Below, piece after piece: positions 28,075 through 36,887 of a stretch of DNA of 64,000 bases (positions are counted from its first letter, which is position 1; each line of letters starts with the position of its first letter). The position numbers and the translations under genes were made by a program. The DNA is from Gymnodinialimonas sp. 57CJ19 (GTDB taxonomy: Bacteria > Pseudomonadota > Alphaproteobacteria > Rhodobacterales > Rhodobacteraceae). The notes under the pieces were generated by a model. It searched no databases and had not been told where the DNA came from. It saw only the letters and a program-made list of their open reading frames with translations. The DNA lies in NCBI RefSeq assembly GCF_038396845.1, contig NZ_CP151587.1:2516001-2580000 (forward strand), in the 5' to 3' direction.

Positions 28075-29353
28075 CTATGTGGTTGGTGTCGTTGTGGATT
28101 TGGTTGTGGGTTTGCCGTAAAGGCGCTTCCACAAAAGGTATCCGGCGAAAGGCGTGGCCAGCAGGATCAGCATCGCCCCGATGCGTTCGGTCACGAAGAA
28201 GCCAAGGGCATCGCCGTTGGACATGGCGACGGTCTGGCCAAAGGCGTAATCCATTGCTGGCCCAAGGATGAAGCCCACCACCATTGCCACCAGGATCGCG
28301 AAAACCGTGGCGCCTTGCCGTTTAAACAACTCCGGTCCCGGACGCAGGCCCTGGGCCACGAAAGCACCCAGCAGAATGGCCGTGACGTTGTCGCCAGGAA
28401 TGCCAAGGGTCAGCAAGGGCACCAGCGTGGGGCCGTTCACGGCGTTGTTGGCGGCTTCTGCGGCCGCGACGCCTTCAAGCTCGCCCTCGCCAAAGGTCTC
28501 TGGGTGGTCGGATGCGTTCTTGGCCGCCAAATAGCCCATCATCGCGGCCACGATTTTGCCCAGACCGGGGATGATCCCGATGCCTGTCCCGATCAGGGTA
28601 GAGCGGCCAATGGTCCGGGCGCAGCGGCGGAACTCGTGCAGTTTCAGGCGTTCTCCCATCAGGGCGGCGAGCTTGCGGCCCTTCTCGTTGCGGATCACGA
28701 TGGAGGCGACCTCAGGAATGGCGAAGACGCCGATCAGCACGGGCAGAAGCGGAATGCCCGAGCGCAGGTCAAGCAGCCCGAAAGCAAAGCGCTCCACGCC
28801 GCCCAATGGATCTGTCCCGATGAACGACAGCCACAGGCCGAACATCATCATCACCAAGCCTTTGACCGGGTTCGCGGCAGAGGTGGCGGCGATAATCACA
28901 AGGCTCATCAGCCGCACGGCGAACAGTTCTGGCGGGCCGAACTGCATCACCAGGAAGGGGATGGGGAAAATCATCATGATGGTGAAGATGTCGAAGAACG
29001 TATCGCCCGAAGCGGACGCAAACAGCGCCATATCAAGGGCTTTGCGCGACCTGCCCTGTTGGGTCAGCTTATAGCCATCCCTTGACGTCGCCACCGCCGC
29101 GCCCGTACCGGGCATCGACAGCAAGATCGCCGGAACACTGCCGCCGAAGATGCCTCCCTTGTAGATACCAAGCAGGAAGCGGATGCCCACGCGCGGGTCC
29201 ATGAAGAACGAGATCGGCAGCAGGATCGCCATGGCCATCAGGGTGGTGAAGCCGGGCAAGGAGCCGACAAGCATCCCGGCAAACAGGCCAATGGCAACCA
29301 TGGTTTGTCCAGCCGCATGGTATGCCGAACCCTTCGATAAACTGGTCTATCAT
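28075..29353 (-). pseudogene. tctA: Tripartite tricarboxylate transporter large membrane subunit TctA, disrupted
   Basis: Membrane subunit of about 500 residues in the family. The start (MIDQFIEGFG at 29353) is in a different frame from the body, with a shift near 29325-29335; the body runs for 408 residues from MVAIGLFAGMLVGSLPGFTT. Typical motifs GGIFGGSVPAILLSMPGTGAA and LTLGIPGDNVTAILLGAF are present. Near 28250 the join VFAILVAMVVGFILGPAMD suggests loss of about 70-80 residues (several helices), again in frame. Frameshift plus deletion make it a pseudogene. Confidence 0.75.
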
Positions 29354-29385
29354 TTAAGCCTCTACAGTCAGGGTCACGGGATGGG

Positions 29386-29903
29386 TCAAAACGGCAGAAC
29401 GCGGGCGTAAAAGAGCTCGATCGCGATCAGTTCAGGAAGCGACACGGCCAGAAGGCGCGTGGCGGCAAGGTACAGGGCAATAGGGCCGATCAGGCTGACC
29501 AACACAATCTAGGTCGGGTTGCGGGCCTCCATCACCAGCGAAAGCAGCGCGATGGTCACAGCGGACGAAATCAGGATCCCGAAAGGGGCCATGGTCAGCG
29601 CGTATAGGGTGAGGATGCCAAACAGGATGAAGGATCGGGCCCATTCGGCGCGTCTCATCGGTGCGTCCTGCACCGCCCCTGGCCGCGTGCGATCAGCACC
29701 AGGGCGATCACGCAAAGCACCGCCAGAAGGGTGATCGTGATGGCGGGGAACATGCTTGGCGGGATCGCGGAAAGCGACCGTCCAAAAAGCGCCCGAGGTG
29801 CGGCGATGGGGGAACCCATGAACACAAGCGACAGGACAGAAGCCACCAGAAGGACGAGCGTCATCTGCGCTTCGGGTGTTCGGAGGATGGATTTGAAGGT
29901 CAC
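29386..29903 (-). pseudogene. tctB: Tripartite tricarboxylate transporter small subunit TctB, disrupted
   Basis: Four-helix membrane protein remnant. A GTG at 29903 with AGAGGTG upstream opens TFKSILRTPEAQMTLVLLVAS. A frameshift near 29668, after VLIARGQGR, moves the rest (MRRAEWARSFILFGILTLYALTMAPFGILIS) to another frame, and a TAG at 29509-29511 interrupts it before IVLVSLIGPIALYLAATRLL. With both lesions it cannot form a full TctB. Operon order TctB-TctA-TctC on the minus strand is classical. Confidence 0.75.
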
Positions 29904-29934
29904 GTCGCACCTCTTGTTGTGGGGGTTGGATGGG

Positions 29935-30811
29935 TCAAACGGCTTCTCCGCCTTGCGCCGAAGGCGCAGAATTGGCCATTTGTGATGTCGGCGCCGCGTC
30001 ATCCCAAAGCCCCAGGAGCGCGGCGTCGTGTTGGGCGCGGGCGGTGTGCGGGGCGGCGGCGGCTTGCCCGGCGGCATGCTCGGCCGTGGTAAGATCCACG
30101 AGCGTCGCGCCTGCGTCTTGCCGTGCCTTGGCACACTCAGCGTCATCGCTTTGGGCAAGGGCGCGTTGGGCGGCGGTGGCCTCGGACGCGGCAAGGGTGA
30201 TTGCGGCGCGGATGTCTTCGGGCGGGGTGGCGAGGCGGGCCTTGTTGAACACCAGCAAAGCAATGTCCATGAGGTGCGCCGTCAGGGTGATGATCGGCAT
30301 AGGCCCGTGAAGGTTGAAATTGAACGTGTTGGTCAGCGGATTTTCCCGGGCGTCAACTTGGCCGCTGTTCACGGCCTCGGTCAGGTCTTTGGCGTCGATT
30401 ACCTGTGGGTTGAAGCCTAGGGCGCGGAACACGCGCTGATGGTCGTCGTTGGGCAGGGTGCGCAGCACCAGTCCCTTGCAATCGGTGGGCGCGTGTAGGG
30501 GCGTTTGCGCCGTCGCCAATCCCCGCGCCCGGTCCGGGGCACTGAAGGGCATGTCAAACAGGGACAGCGGGGGGGACGCGGCCCGCAAGATAGCTGGAGG
30601 CGATGTAGCAGCCGTCAAAATCGCCCGCCTCTACCAAGCCAGGAAAATCCTTGGTCTAGATCTCTTCGGGGCCGACATTGGGGCGTACCACAACTTCTAC
30701 ACGCTCGCCCAATTGGCGGGTCATCGCGCCGCGAAACACCTCCATCCCCCGGGTATGAACCGAGCCGGGGCCTTGGTAGCCCGCAAGCGTTATGCGCAAC
30801 GGCGCAGTCAT
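29935..30811 (-). pseudogene. TRAP-type dicarboxylate binding protein (DctP family), disrupted
   Basis: The remnant starts at the ATG at 30811 (TAPLRITLAGYQGPGSVHTRG). A TAG at 30656-30658 follows VRPNVGPEEI; the same frame continues TKDFPGLVEAGDFDGCYIASSYLAGRV. At a run of seven G (30569-30575) it slips into the frame of PPLSLFDMPFSAPDRARGLA and GFNPQVIDAKDLTEAVNSGQ, which runs to 29935. The order of segments matches a DctP-type receptor. No signal peptide is visible. The homopolymer slip could be a sequencing error, but the nonsense codon is separate. Confidence 0.7.
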
Positions 30812-30827
30812 TGGGACCGGTCCCCAA

Positions 30828-31722
30828 TCATCGTGACCCCGCAATCGCCAGCGCCGCCCAAACGATGGCGGGCAAGCAAAGGAACGTAAGCACCGTAGAG
30901 ACCACGATAGATCCCGCTACTCGGCGCGGATTGTGTTGATAGCGCTCGGCGTAGATGTAGTTCACGATCGCCGTGGGCATGGAGGCCAGAAGAAACACCG
31001 TTCCCGCCATGGCGCCGCTGAAATCCAGCAGCCAGATGACCAAAGCGGCCGAGGCAATTCCGATGGTTAACCGCCCGAAAGCGAAGGCGAGGGCAGGGCG
31101 CAGATAGGTGATTTGCAGACGCGATAGCGACGCGCCCAGAAGGACCAACATGGCGGGGATCATCATGCCGCCCAACATCTCGGTCGTGGTCAGAATGATC
31201 GTCGGCACCTCGATGCCCGCCCAGGTCACCGCCAGAACGGCCGCTACCGCGTAGAACAGCGGCTGGCGCATCAACACGCCCAGTTTCAGCGACCCGGCAT
31301 AGATCGACATCCCGAAGCAATGCTGCACCAGGGCGACCACGAAGAAGTAGGCGATGCCCAGTTCCAGCCCTTCTTGCCCGAAGGCCAGAAACACCAGCGG
31401 CAGACCGAGGTTGCCCGAATTCGGCAACATCAGGGGCGGCAGGTAGCTGCGCACGGCGCCTTTGAACAGAAGCAGCAGCGCCAGGCCCATGCCGCCAGCC
31501 ACCACAAGGCACAGCAGGGGCGGCGACCGACATCACTTGGATCGTGTCGGTGGGCACCTGAAGCGAGGCCAGCGTGTGAAAGATCAACGCCGGCGTCGCC
31601 ACCAATATGATGAGAGAACTGAGCGTCCGCGTCTCCAACCCCACCTTGGAGCGGCCCATCGCAAATCCAATCAGCACGATGATGCAGATCGGGGCCATGA
31701 CCTCGGTCATCTGGCTTAGCAT
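30828..31722 (-). pseudogene. AEC-family (auxin efflux carrier) transporter, frameshifted
   Basis: A ten-helix carrier remnant of total length close to the 300-residue norm. The first 67 residues (MTEVMAPICIIVLIGFAMGRS) are in one frame; after VMSVAAP, near 31505-31520, one base is gained or lost and the protein continues as LLCLVVAGGMGLALLL to the end (MPTAIVNYIYAERY). The frameshift is the only lesion seen, so loss may be recent or a sequencing artefact. Confidence 0.75.
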
Positions 31723-31792
31723 GGCGTCGCACTCCGATCAGAGAGGGATTGAGCCATTGGGGGCAAGGGGGGCGCAACAGGACGGGCACGGC

Positions 31793-32263
31793 TCAGATCG
31801 CGATCCCGTTGAGCATCCAGTTCTCGGTCACGATCGTGCCCGATTCCTGAAGCATCTTGGACACGGCGCAATGGTCGCGCAGCATCTCGGTCACTTTGAT
31901 TGCGCCTTCGCGGGGGCCGTCAAATTCGGCTGTGATGTGTAGAATGCAGGATGGGAACGGCACATCAATGGGGTTGATCAAGCGGGTGCCGTGGCTGTCC
32001 ATCGTCACGTCAATCTTGATATCCATCGAGGTGAGGGTGATGCCGTTGGCGGCGGCCAGATTGTTGGCGATCACGTGGGTACATCCCACCAGCCCCATGA
32101 AGACGTATTCGACGGGCATTGAGCCTTCATCGGTGCCGCCGCGCAGCACGGGCGCGTCGATTACGACGCTTTTGCCACGGGCCTCGGCTACCGACTGGGT
32201 GTTGGTGTTTTGGCGTCCGTTAACTGTGAACTTCCAGATAGGTTACTCTTTGACAGTCGACAT
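31793..32263 (-). pseudogene. OsmC-family protein with an early stop codon
   Basis: OsmC/Ohr-type fold with the reactive Cys in FMGLVGCTHVIANNLAAANG and a second in FPSCILHITAEFDG. The natural start at 32263 (MSTVKE) meets a TAA at 32243-32245, the seventh codon, after which the reading frame is clean (WKFTVNGRQNTNTQSVAEARG). It could in principle restart at an internal non-ATG codon (from 32149), losing the first strands. It is scored as a probable pseudogene. It heads the decayed minus-strand run. Confidence 0.65.
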
Positions 32264-32640
32264 CTGTCTCTGCCTCAATGGATATCGGCAAGGATCAGAG
32301 AGGGGCGGTAACGTCGGGATGGGGGCCGCGTGCATGGTCCTGTTTCCTCCCAATCATGCGCCGCTCCTCCCAAAGCTTGGCACGCTGTCCAAAAAACTTG
32401 CACAACCTGTCGCAGCAAAGGAATTTGTGTTTCTGCCCTTCTGACTTCAGGAAAGTTGATCCCTTGATCGCCCTTGTTTCGTTAGGGGGGGGCATCAAAG
32501 ATCGTGGGGACCGGCATCAGTTTACATGATTTGGCGTGGCTATTTTCGTGTCGCTAATCTTGGACACGCACGCAGGCCGGGGTGGTTCGCATTCGTGAAT
32601 TCATCCCGCCTGCAAGACGCATCATCCACGGGAGGATTAT
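32264..32640 (+). other. Intergenic region without a recognisable gene
   Basis: This 377-base stretch separates the decayed cluster from the intact Gfo/Idh/MocA gene. Short open frames here have no family resemblance or ribosome-binding sites. The only supported element is GGGAGGA at 32630-32636, the ribosome-binding site of the next gene. A run of eight G occurs near 32485-32492. Confidence 0.5.
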
Positions 32641-33660
32641 ATGACCGACGCGCCGCAGACCTTCACCGTCGCCATTGCTGGATTCGGTTGGTGGGGCAAA
32701 CATATCGCCACCCGACTGCACGACCACCCTTGGCTGCGGGTCGCGGGCGTGATCGAGCCTGCGACACAAAACCATGGCGCCATCACCGATATGGGCCTTC
32801 GCGTGTGGGAGGATTTCGAAACCCCTCTGGCCCTTGATGACATCGACGCGGTGATCCTGACGACGCCCAACCCCCTGCATGAGGCGCAGGTGTGCCAGGT
32901 GGCGGCGGCGGGCAAGCATGTGTTCTGCGAAAAGCCCATAGGTCTGACGGCCGATAGCGCGCGGCGCTCGGTTCAGGCCTGTCTGGATGCGGGCGTGCAA
33001 TTGGGCATCGGCCATGAGCGCCGGTTTGAGCCCGCTATGCTGGCCCTGCGCGACACTCTGAATGCGAGCGATCTGGGTACGATCATGCACGCCGAGGCGG
33101 CCTTTAGCCACGATAAGCTGATCGGGGTGAAAGCCAATGATTGGCGCACCCGCAAAGAGGTCTCTCCGGCGGCGGGCATGACGGCGATGGGCATCCACCT
33201 GAGCGATCTGATGATCTCGTTTTTTGGGCCGGTACAGACTTTGCACGCCTTTACTGCGGACCGGTCCCTTGGGTGGGAAACGGGGGACGTGGTCACGGTG
33301 CAGATGAAATTTGAAGCGGGCATGACCGCCACGTTCAGCGCGGTTCTTCACACGCCGCATTTCATTCGGATGCATGTGTTTGGCACGCAGAAGTGGGTCG
33401 AAGTCCTGAACGACAGCCACCCCGATACGCCCGACGGCATCGTGCGCGTGCTGACCGGCACCTCGGGGCAGCCGGTAATGCAACAAAACTACGATTGGGC
33501 GGACGCCGTGACCACTAATCTGGAGGCCTTTGCAAACGCCGCGTTGGGCTGCGCCGAATATCCGTTCACGCCGCAAGAAATGATCCACAACATTCAGGTT
33601 CTCGAAGCCATCGTGCGGTCATCCGAGACGGGCAAGGCGGTTGATCTCTCCGACGTCTAA
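32641..33660 (+). CDS. Gfo/Idh/MocA-family oxidoreductase
   Basis: Intact NAD(P)-dependent oxidoreductase, 339 residues. The Rossmann motif VAIAGFGWWGKHIATRL begins near residue 10, the family motif CEKPIGLTADSARRS near 98, and the C-terminal beta-sheet substrate domain follows. Relatives oxidise sugars, inositols or other polyols. It is preceded by GGGAGGA at ideal spacing. It stands alone on the plus strand, closed by a bidirectional hairpin shared with the LysR gene. Unlike the relative at 23615-24699 it has no lesions. Substrate unknown. Confidence 0.85.
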   Translation: MTDAPQTFTVAIAGFGWWGKHIATRLHDHPWLRVAGVIEPATQNHGAITDMGLRVWEDFETPLALDDIDAVILTTPNPLHEAQVCQVAAAGKHVFCEKPIGLTADSARRSVQACLDAGVQLGIGHERRFEPAMLALRDTLNASDLGTIMHAEAAFSHDKLIGVKANDWRTRKEVSPAAGMTAMGIHLSDLMISFFGPVQTLHAFTADRSLGWETGDVVTVQMKFEAGMTATFSAVLHTPHFIRMHVFGTQKWVEVLNDSHPDTPDGIVRVLTGTSGQPVMQQNYDWADAVTTNLEAFANAALGCAEYPFTPQEMIHNIQVLEAIVRSSETGKAVDLSDV

Positions 33661-33664
33661 GCCC

Positions 33665-33701
33665 AGAGCCCGCGCGTGGCCGACCCCTGCGCGCGGGCTC
33701 T
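33665..33701. terminator. Bidirectional terminator-like hairpin
   Basis: Perfect 12-bp arms AGAGCCCGCGCG (33665-33676) and CGCGCGGGCTCT (33690-33701) lie between the converging stops of the oxidoreductase (33660) and LysR (33724) genes. Confidence 0.75.
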
Positions 33702-33723
33702 CTTACTGCCCGATGATCGCGGC

Positions 33724-34638
33724 TTAAGTCAGGTCGATCTCAAGGGCAGAGTTAAGTTCTTCCTGCAAGATATCCGCGAAGGCCTGCGCGGCCGTGCTGA
33801 GCGGGTTTTTCACCGGCTCGATCCGGGCATAGTCCACCGTCAGCGGCGGGTCAGCCAGTGGCGTGACCTGCCGGCGACCGCCATCCAGATCGGGCAGACA
33901 CAGGATGCCTGGCAAAATCGTAACCCATTCGGAATGGGCGACTATCCCGAGCGTGCCGTGCATGGTGTCAAGCTCCAGGATATCGGCTACCTCGATCCCG
34001 TTCACCTTCATGTAATGCTCAATGTTCTGGCGGCGGGCGTTATTGCGCCCCGGCAGAACCAGCTTGAGCGGTGCCATCTCGCGAAGCTGCACCACGCCAT
34101 TTTTCATCGGCAGTTCCCGATCCGCGCGACAGACCAGACATTCCTGATCTTGCCCCATCAGTTGCGTGCGCAGCACATCGCTCAACTCAAAGGAGGTCGG
34201 CACAACGGCAAAGTCCAATTGCCCCTCCTCCACTTCCTTGCTTAACGCGCTGGAATAGGCCTCGGATACTGACACGCGCACATTGGGGTATTCCTGCGCA
34301 AACCTCAGTACCACGGCGGTTAACACGGCGCGGGTAAAGGTCGGCATCAGTCCCACATGAACGTGGCCCACGACAGTTTTTGAAAGGGTTAGCAGACGGT
34401 CTTCGGCGCGGCGCGCGGCGGCCAGAACCTTCACCGCGTCCCCATAGAAGGCGCGACCCGCTTGCGTGGGCGTCACCCCCGAAGACGTTCGGGTGAACAG
34501 ATTGATATCATAGCGCTTTTCAATCTGGCTGACATGCATCGACAGCCCCGATTGGGTCGCATTCACCTTTTCCGCCGCCGCAGAAAAGGAACCGCTTTCA
34601 TACACGGCGGCAAAGTATTTGAGTTGTTGAAGCTTCAT
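33724..34638 (-). CDS. LysR-family transcriptional regulator
   Basis: A 304-residue LysR-type regulator. The N-terminal DNA-binding domain is LQQLKYFAAVYESGSFSAAA with ATQSGLSMHVSQIEK, followed by a periplasmic-binding-like effector domain. The NATQSGLSMHVSQIEKRYDINLF pattern suggests the branch regulating aromatic or organosulfur catabolism. It lies downstream of, and on the same strand as, the flavin reductase gene and converges on the oxidoreductase gene. Target genes cannot be deduced. Confidence 0.88.
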   Translation of the reverse strand: MKLQQLKYFAAVYESGSFSAAAEKVNATQSGLSMHVSQIEKRYDINLFTRTSSGVTPTQAGRAFYGDAVKVLAAARRAEDRLLTLSKTVVGHVHVGLMPTFTRAVLTAVVLRFAQEYPNVRVSVSEAYSSALSKEVEEGQLDFAVVPTSFELSDVLRTQLMGQDQECLVCRADRELPMKNGVVQLREMAPLKLVLPGRNNARRQNIEHYMKVNGIEVADILELDTMHGTLGIVAHSEWVTILPGILCLPDLDGGRRQVTPLADPPLTVDYARIEPVKNPLSTAAQAFADILQEELNSALEIDLT

Positions 34639-34739
34639 CGCCCTATCCGTTTTTCTGATGCAGAATAGGAGTTAATATCTGTGGATGTGAAGGGCGCATT
34701 ATAACTATCTCAGGGAAGGCGAAACCGCTGCGTTCCCGG

Positions 34740-35693
34740 CTATTTTGCCGTCTGGGGCACGATCAACTGGCGCAGAACCTTGTTAAAGGTCTCTAATTCC
34801 GCATCGCTGACGCCTTGGAACGACTCTCTCTCGTGAGCTTTCACGATGTCCCAACAGGCGTCGGCTTTCGCGTGCCCCTCGGGTGTCAGAACGTAGCCGC
34901 CATCCTGCGCGGTCACCAACGCGCGATCAGTAAGGTTCACCAGTGCGGCTCTGGTTTCATCAATCGGCGCGTGGACGTGGGGAACGATGTCTTCGGGCGT
35001 CAGCCCCGGCACATCGTTCAGAGCCAGAATGCTGCGCGACTCGATCAGGCTAAGGCCAAGGGTCTCCAGTTTTGGCTGGTAACGGTCCTGATAGGCGCGG
35101 CTGGCGCGCATCATCATGAAGAACGTGTGGTTGCCCATGCGCCCGTCGTTGTCCTCGGGCAGTGGCGCTGCGTCCATCTGTGGGAAGGCGGACGGGTGGT
35201 CAAACACCATCGCATAAGAGCCGCGGTGGAAGCACAACGGCGGGCGGCCAAAGTCGTCAAACGCACGGACGCGCCCCACGAAAATCCAGTGATCTCCGCC
35301 ATCCAACTTGGCGTAGGTTTCGCATTGGAAGCGTCCTGCGCAATTGGGAAAGATCGGCGCGCCGCCAAGGCCTGGCTCCCACGCCACTCCGGCGAACTTG
35401 TCTTCTTGCTGGCGGGCAAAGTGGTTCGACATGTCCATCTGGTCCGAGGCCAGAATGTTCACGGCGAAATGGTCGGCCTGCTCGAAAATCGCGCAGCTTG
35501 GGGTGCCTTTGATACTGCTCCAAAGGATCAGCGGCGGGTCCATGGACAGCGAGTTGAAGCTGCTCGCCGTGGCCCCCACGATCGTGCCGTCGGGCCCGCG
35601 TGCAGTGATGATCGTCACCCCAGTGGCAAAGTTGCCCAGAGCCCGGCGGAAAGCCTTCGGGTTGATCTGCGTCTCGTCTTGGGCGGTGTCCAT
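34740..35693 (-). CDS. Two-domain flavin reductase (4-hydroxyphenylacetate 3-hydroxylase C1-type)
   Basis: A 317-residue protein. The first 170 or so residues are a flavin-reductase-like domain (RALGNFATGVTIITARGPDG, GATASSFNSLSMDPPLILWS, FHRGSYAMV) that supplies reduced flavin to a partner oxygenase. Residues 185-317 form a MarR-like winged helix (FFMMMRASRAYQDRY, LSLIESRSILAL, ALVTAQDGGYVLTPEGHAKAD). This layout and length match the C1 reductase of Acinetobacter 4-hydroxyphenylacetate hydroxylase, whose MarR-like domain responds to the aromatic ligand. No C2 oxygenase gene is nearby. The ATG at 35693 gives the family length. Confidence 0.82.
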   Translation of the reverse strand: MDTAQDETQINPKAFRRALGNFATGVTIITARGPDGTIVGATASSFNSLSMDPPLILWSSIKGTPSCAIFEQADHFAVNILASDQMDMSNHFARQQEDKFAGVAWEPGLGGAPIFPNCAGRFQCETYAKLDGGDHWIFVGRVRAFDDFGRPPLCFHRGSYAMVFDHPSAFPQMDAAPLPEDNDGRMGNHTFFMMMRASRAYQDRYQPKLETLGLSLIESRSILALNDVPGLTPEDIVPHVHAPIDETRAALVNLTDRALVTAQDGGYVLTPEGHAKADACWDIVKAHERESFQGVSDAELETFNKVLRQLIVPQTAK

Positions 35694-35765
35694 GATGTGT
35701 CTTCCCTTGCGCGGTGGCCCCCCTTGGGCCTTCTCGTGTCGCCACAAGGGTGGATCAAGACAGGG

Positions 35766-35814
35766 CATCAGGAAAACCGAAGATTTCTGATGCAGGACAT
35801 CGGTTTTCCTGATG
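35766..35814 (-). promoter_or_regulatory. Long inverted repeat between the reductase and ABC operons
   Basis: Perfect 15-bp arms at 35766-35780 and 35800-35814 (CATCAGGAAAACCGA and its complement) with a 19-base centre that contains a further CTGATG half-site. It begins 12 bases beyond the ABC ATPase stop and ends 73 bases before the reductase start, so it may be an operator for the reductase gene, a terminator for the ABC operon, or both. There is no T-run. Confidence 0.55.
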
Positions 35815-35825
35815 GGGCACGCGGC

Positions 35826-36887
35826 CTAGCCGAGAGAGAGGCGCGTCCCGGTGTTCGCATCAAAGGGATGCGCGGTGTCCGCGCGGAACCCCAGCTGGAT
35901 CGCATCGCCGGGCCGGGGTGGATTGCGGCCCGACGCGGTGGCGGTCAATTCGACCCCGTCCACATTCACATAGACCAGCGTTTCCGAGCCCAACGGCTCG
36001 GCCACGGTGACGGTGCCGGACAGGAATGTTTCCGCTTCGGCGGTCAGATCCTCGGGCCGCACGCCCAGTTGCAGAGTTTCCCCCGCGGGCACCGACAGGC
36101 CGGGCATGGCGATAGTGTGGCCGTTGTTTAGGGTCACGCCATCGCCCGTGCTGGTCACGGTCAGCAGGTTCATTGCCGGGGCACCGATGAACTGCGCGAC
36201 AAAGGTATTGGCGGGCGCGTGATAGACCTCGGCCGGGGTGCCGATCTGTTGGATATGGCCGTCCTTCATGATCACGATCCGATCGGCCATGGTCATGGCT
36301 TCCACTTGGTCGTGGGTCACGAACACCATCATCCGCCCCATCTGAGCGTGGAGTTTCTTGATCTCCAACCGCATTTGGGTGCGCAACTGCGCATCGAGGT
36401 TCGATAGCGGCTCGTCGAAGAGGAACACCGCCGGGTCGCGCACCATCGCCCGCCCAATCGCCACCCGCTGGCGTTGGCCCCCCGAAAGCTGCGCGGGCTT
36501 GCGCTCCAACAGGTCCGTCATGCCCAAGATGTCGGCAACCTCTTCAATCCGCTTGGCTTTCTCGGGCTTGGACAGTTTGGAGGTCTTCAGTCCAAAGCCA
36601 ATGTTCCGCCTCACGGACATATGCGGATAGATCGCGTAGTTCTGGAACACCATGGCGATGTTACGCTCTTTGGGTTCCAGATTGTTCACAACGCGCCCGG
36701 CAATCTCGATGGTCCCGGAGGAGACTTCTTCCAGCCCCGCGATCATCCGCAGGGTCGTGGATTTACCGCAGCCCGATGGCCCGACGAGGACCAGAAACTC
36801 ACCGGGTTCAACGGTCAGATTGATCGCATGAAGGACCTCGGTGTCGCCGTATTTCTTAACAAGGTCGGTAAGGATCAATTCAGTCAT
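35826..36887 (-). CDS. ABC transporter ATP-binding protein (CUT1/MsmK type)
   Basis: ATPase of a carbohydrate-type importer, 353 residues. Walker A GPSGCGKST lies at about residues 37-45, the signature is LSGGQRQRVAIG, Walker B is VFLFDEPLSNLDAQL, the H-loop is THDQVEAMTMAD, and a C-terminal TOBE domain is present. It is the last gene of a five-gene operon and overlaps the lyase gene by ATGA. It is close in type to UgpC at 2235-3284 but belongs to a different operon. Confidence 0.9.
   Translation of the reverse strand: MTELILTDLVKKYGDTEVLHAINLTVEPGEFLVLVGPSGCGKSTTLRMIAGLEEVSSGTIEIAGRVVNNLEPKERNIAMVFQNYAIYPHMSVRRNIGFGLKTSKLSKPEKAKRIEEVADILGMTDLLERKPAQLSGGQRQRVAIGRAMVRDPAVFLFDEPLSNLDAQLRTQMRLEIKKLHAQMGRMMVFVTHDQVEAMTMADRIVIMKDGHIQQIGTPAEVYHAPANTFVAQFIGAPAMNLLTVTSTGDGVTLNNGHTIAMPGLSVPAGETLQLGVRPEDLTAEAETFLSGTVTVAEPLGSETLVYVNVDGVELTATASGRNPPRPGDAIQLGFRADTAHPFDANTGTRLSLG

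Noticed and set aside
20071..32263. A genomic island carried by a mobile element
   Set aside because: No integrase, transposase, tRNA or flanking direct repeats were seen; gene decay alone explains the region.
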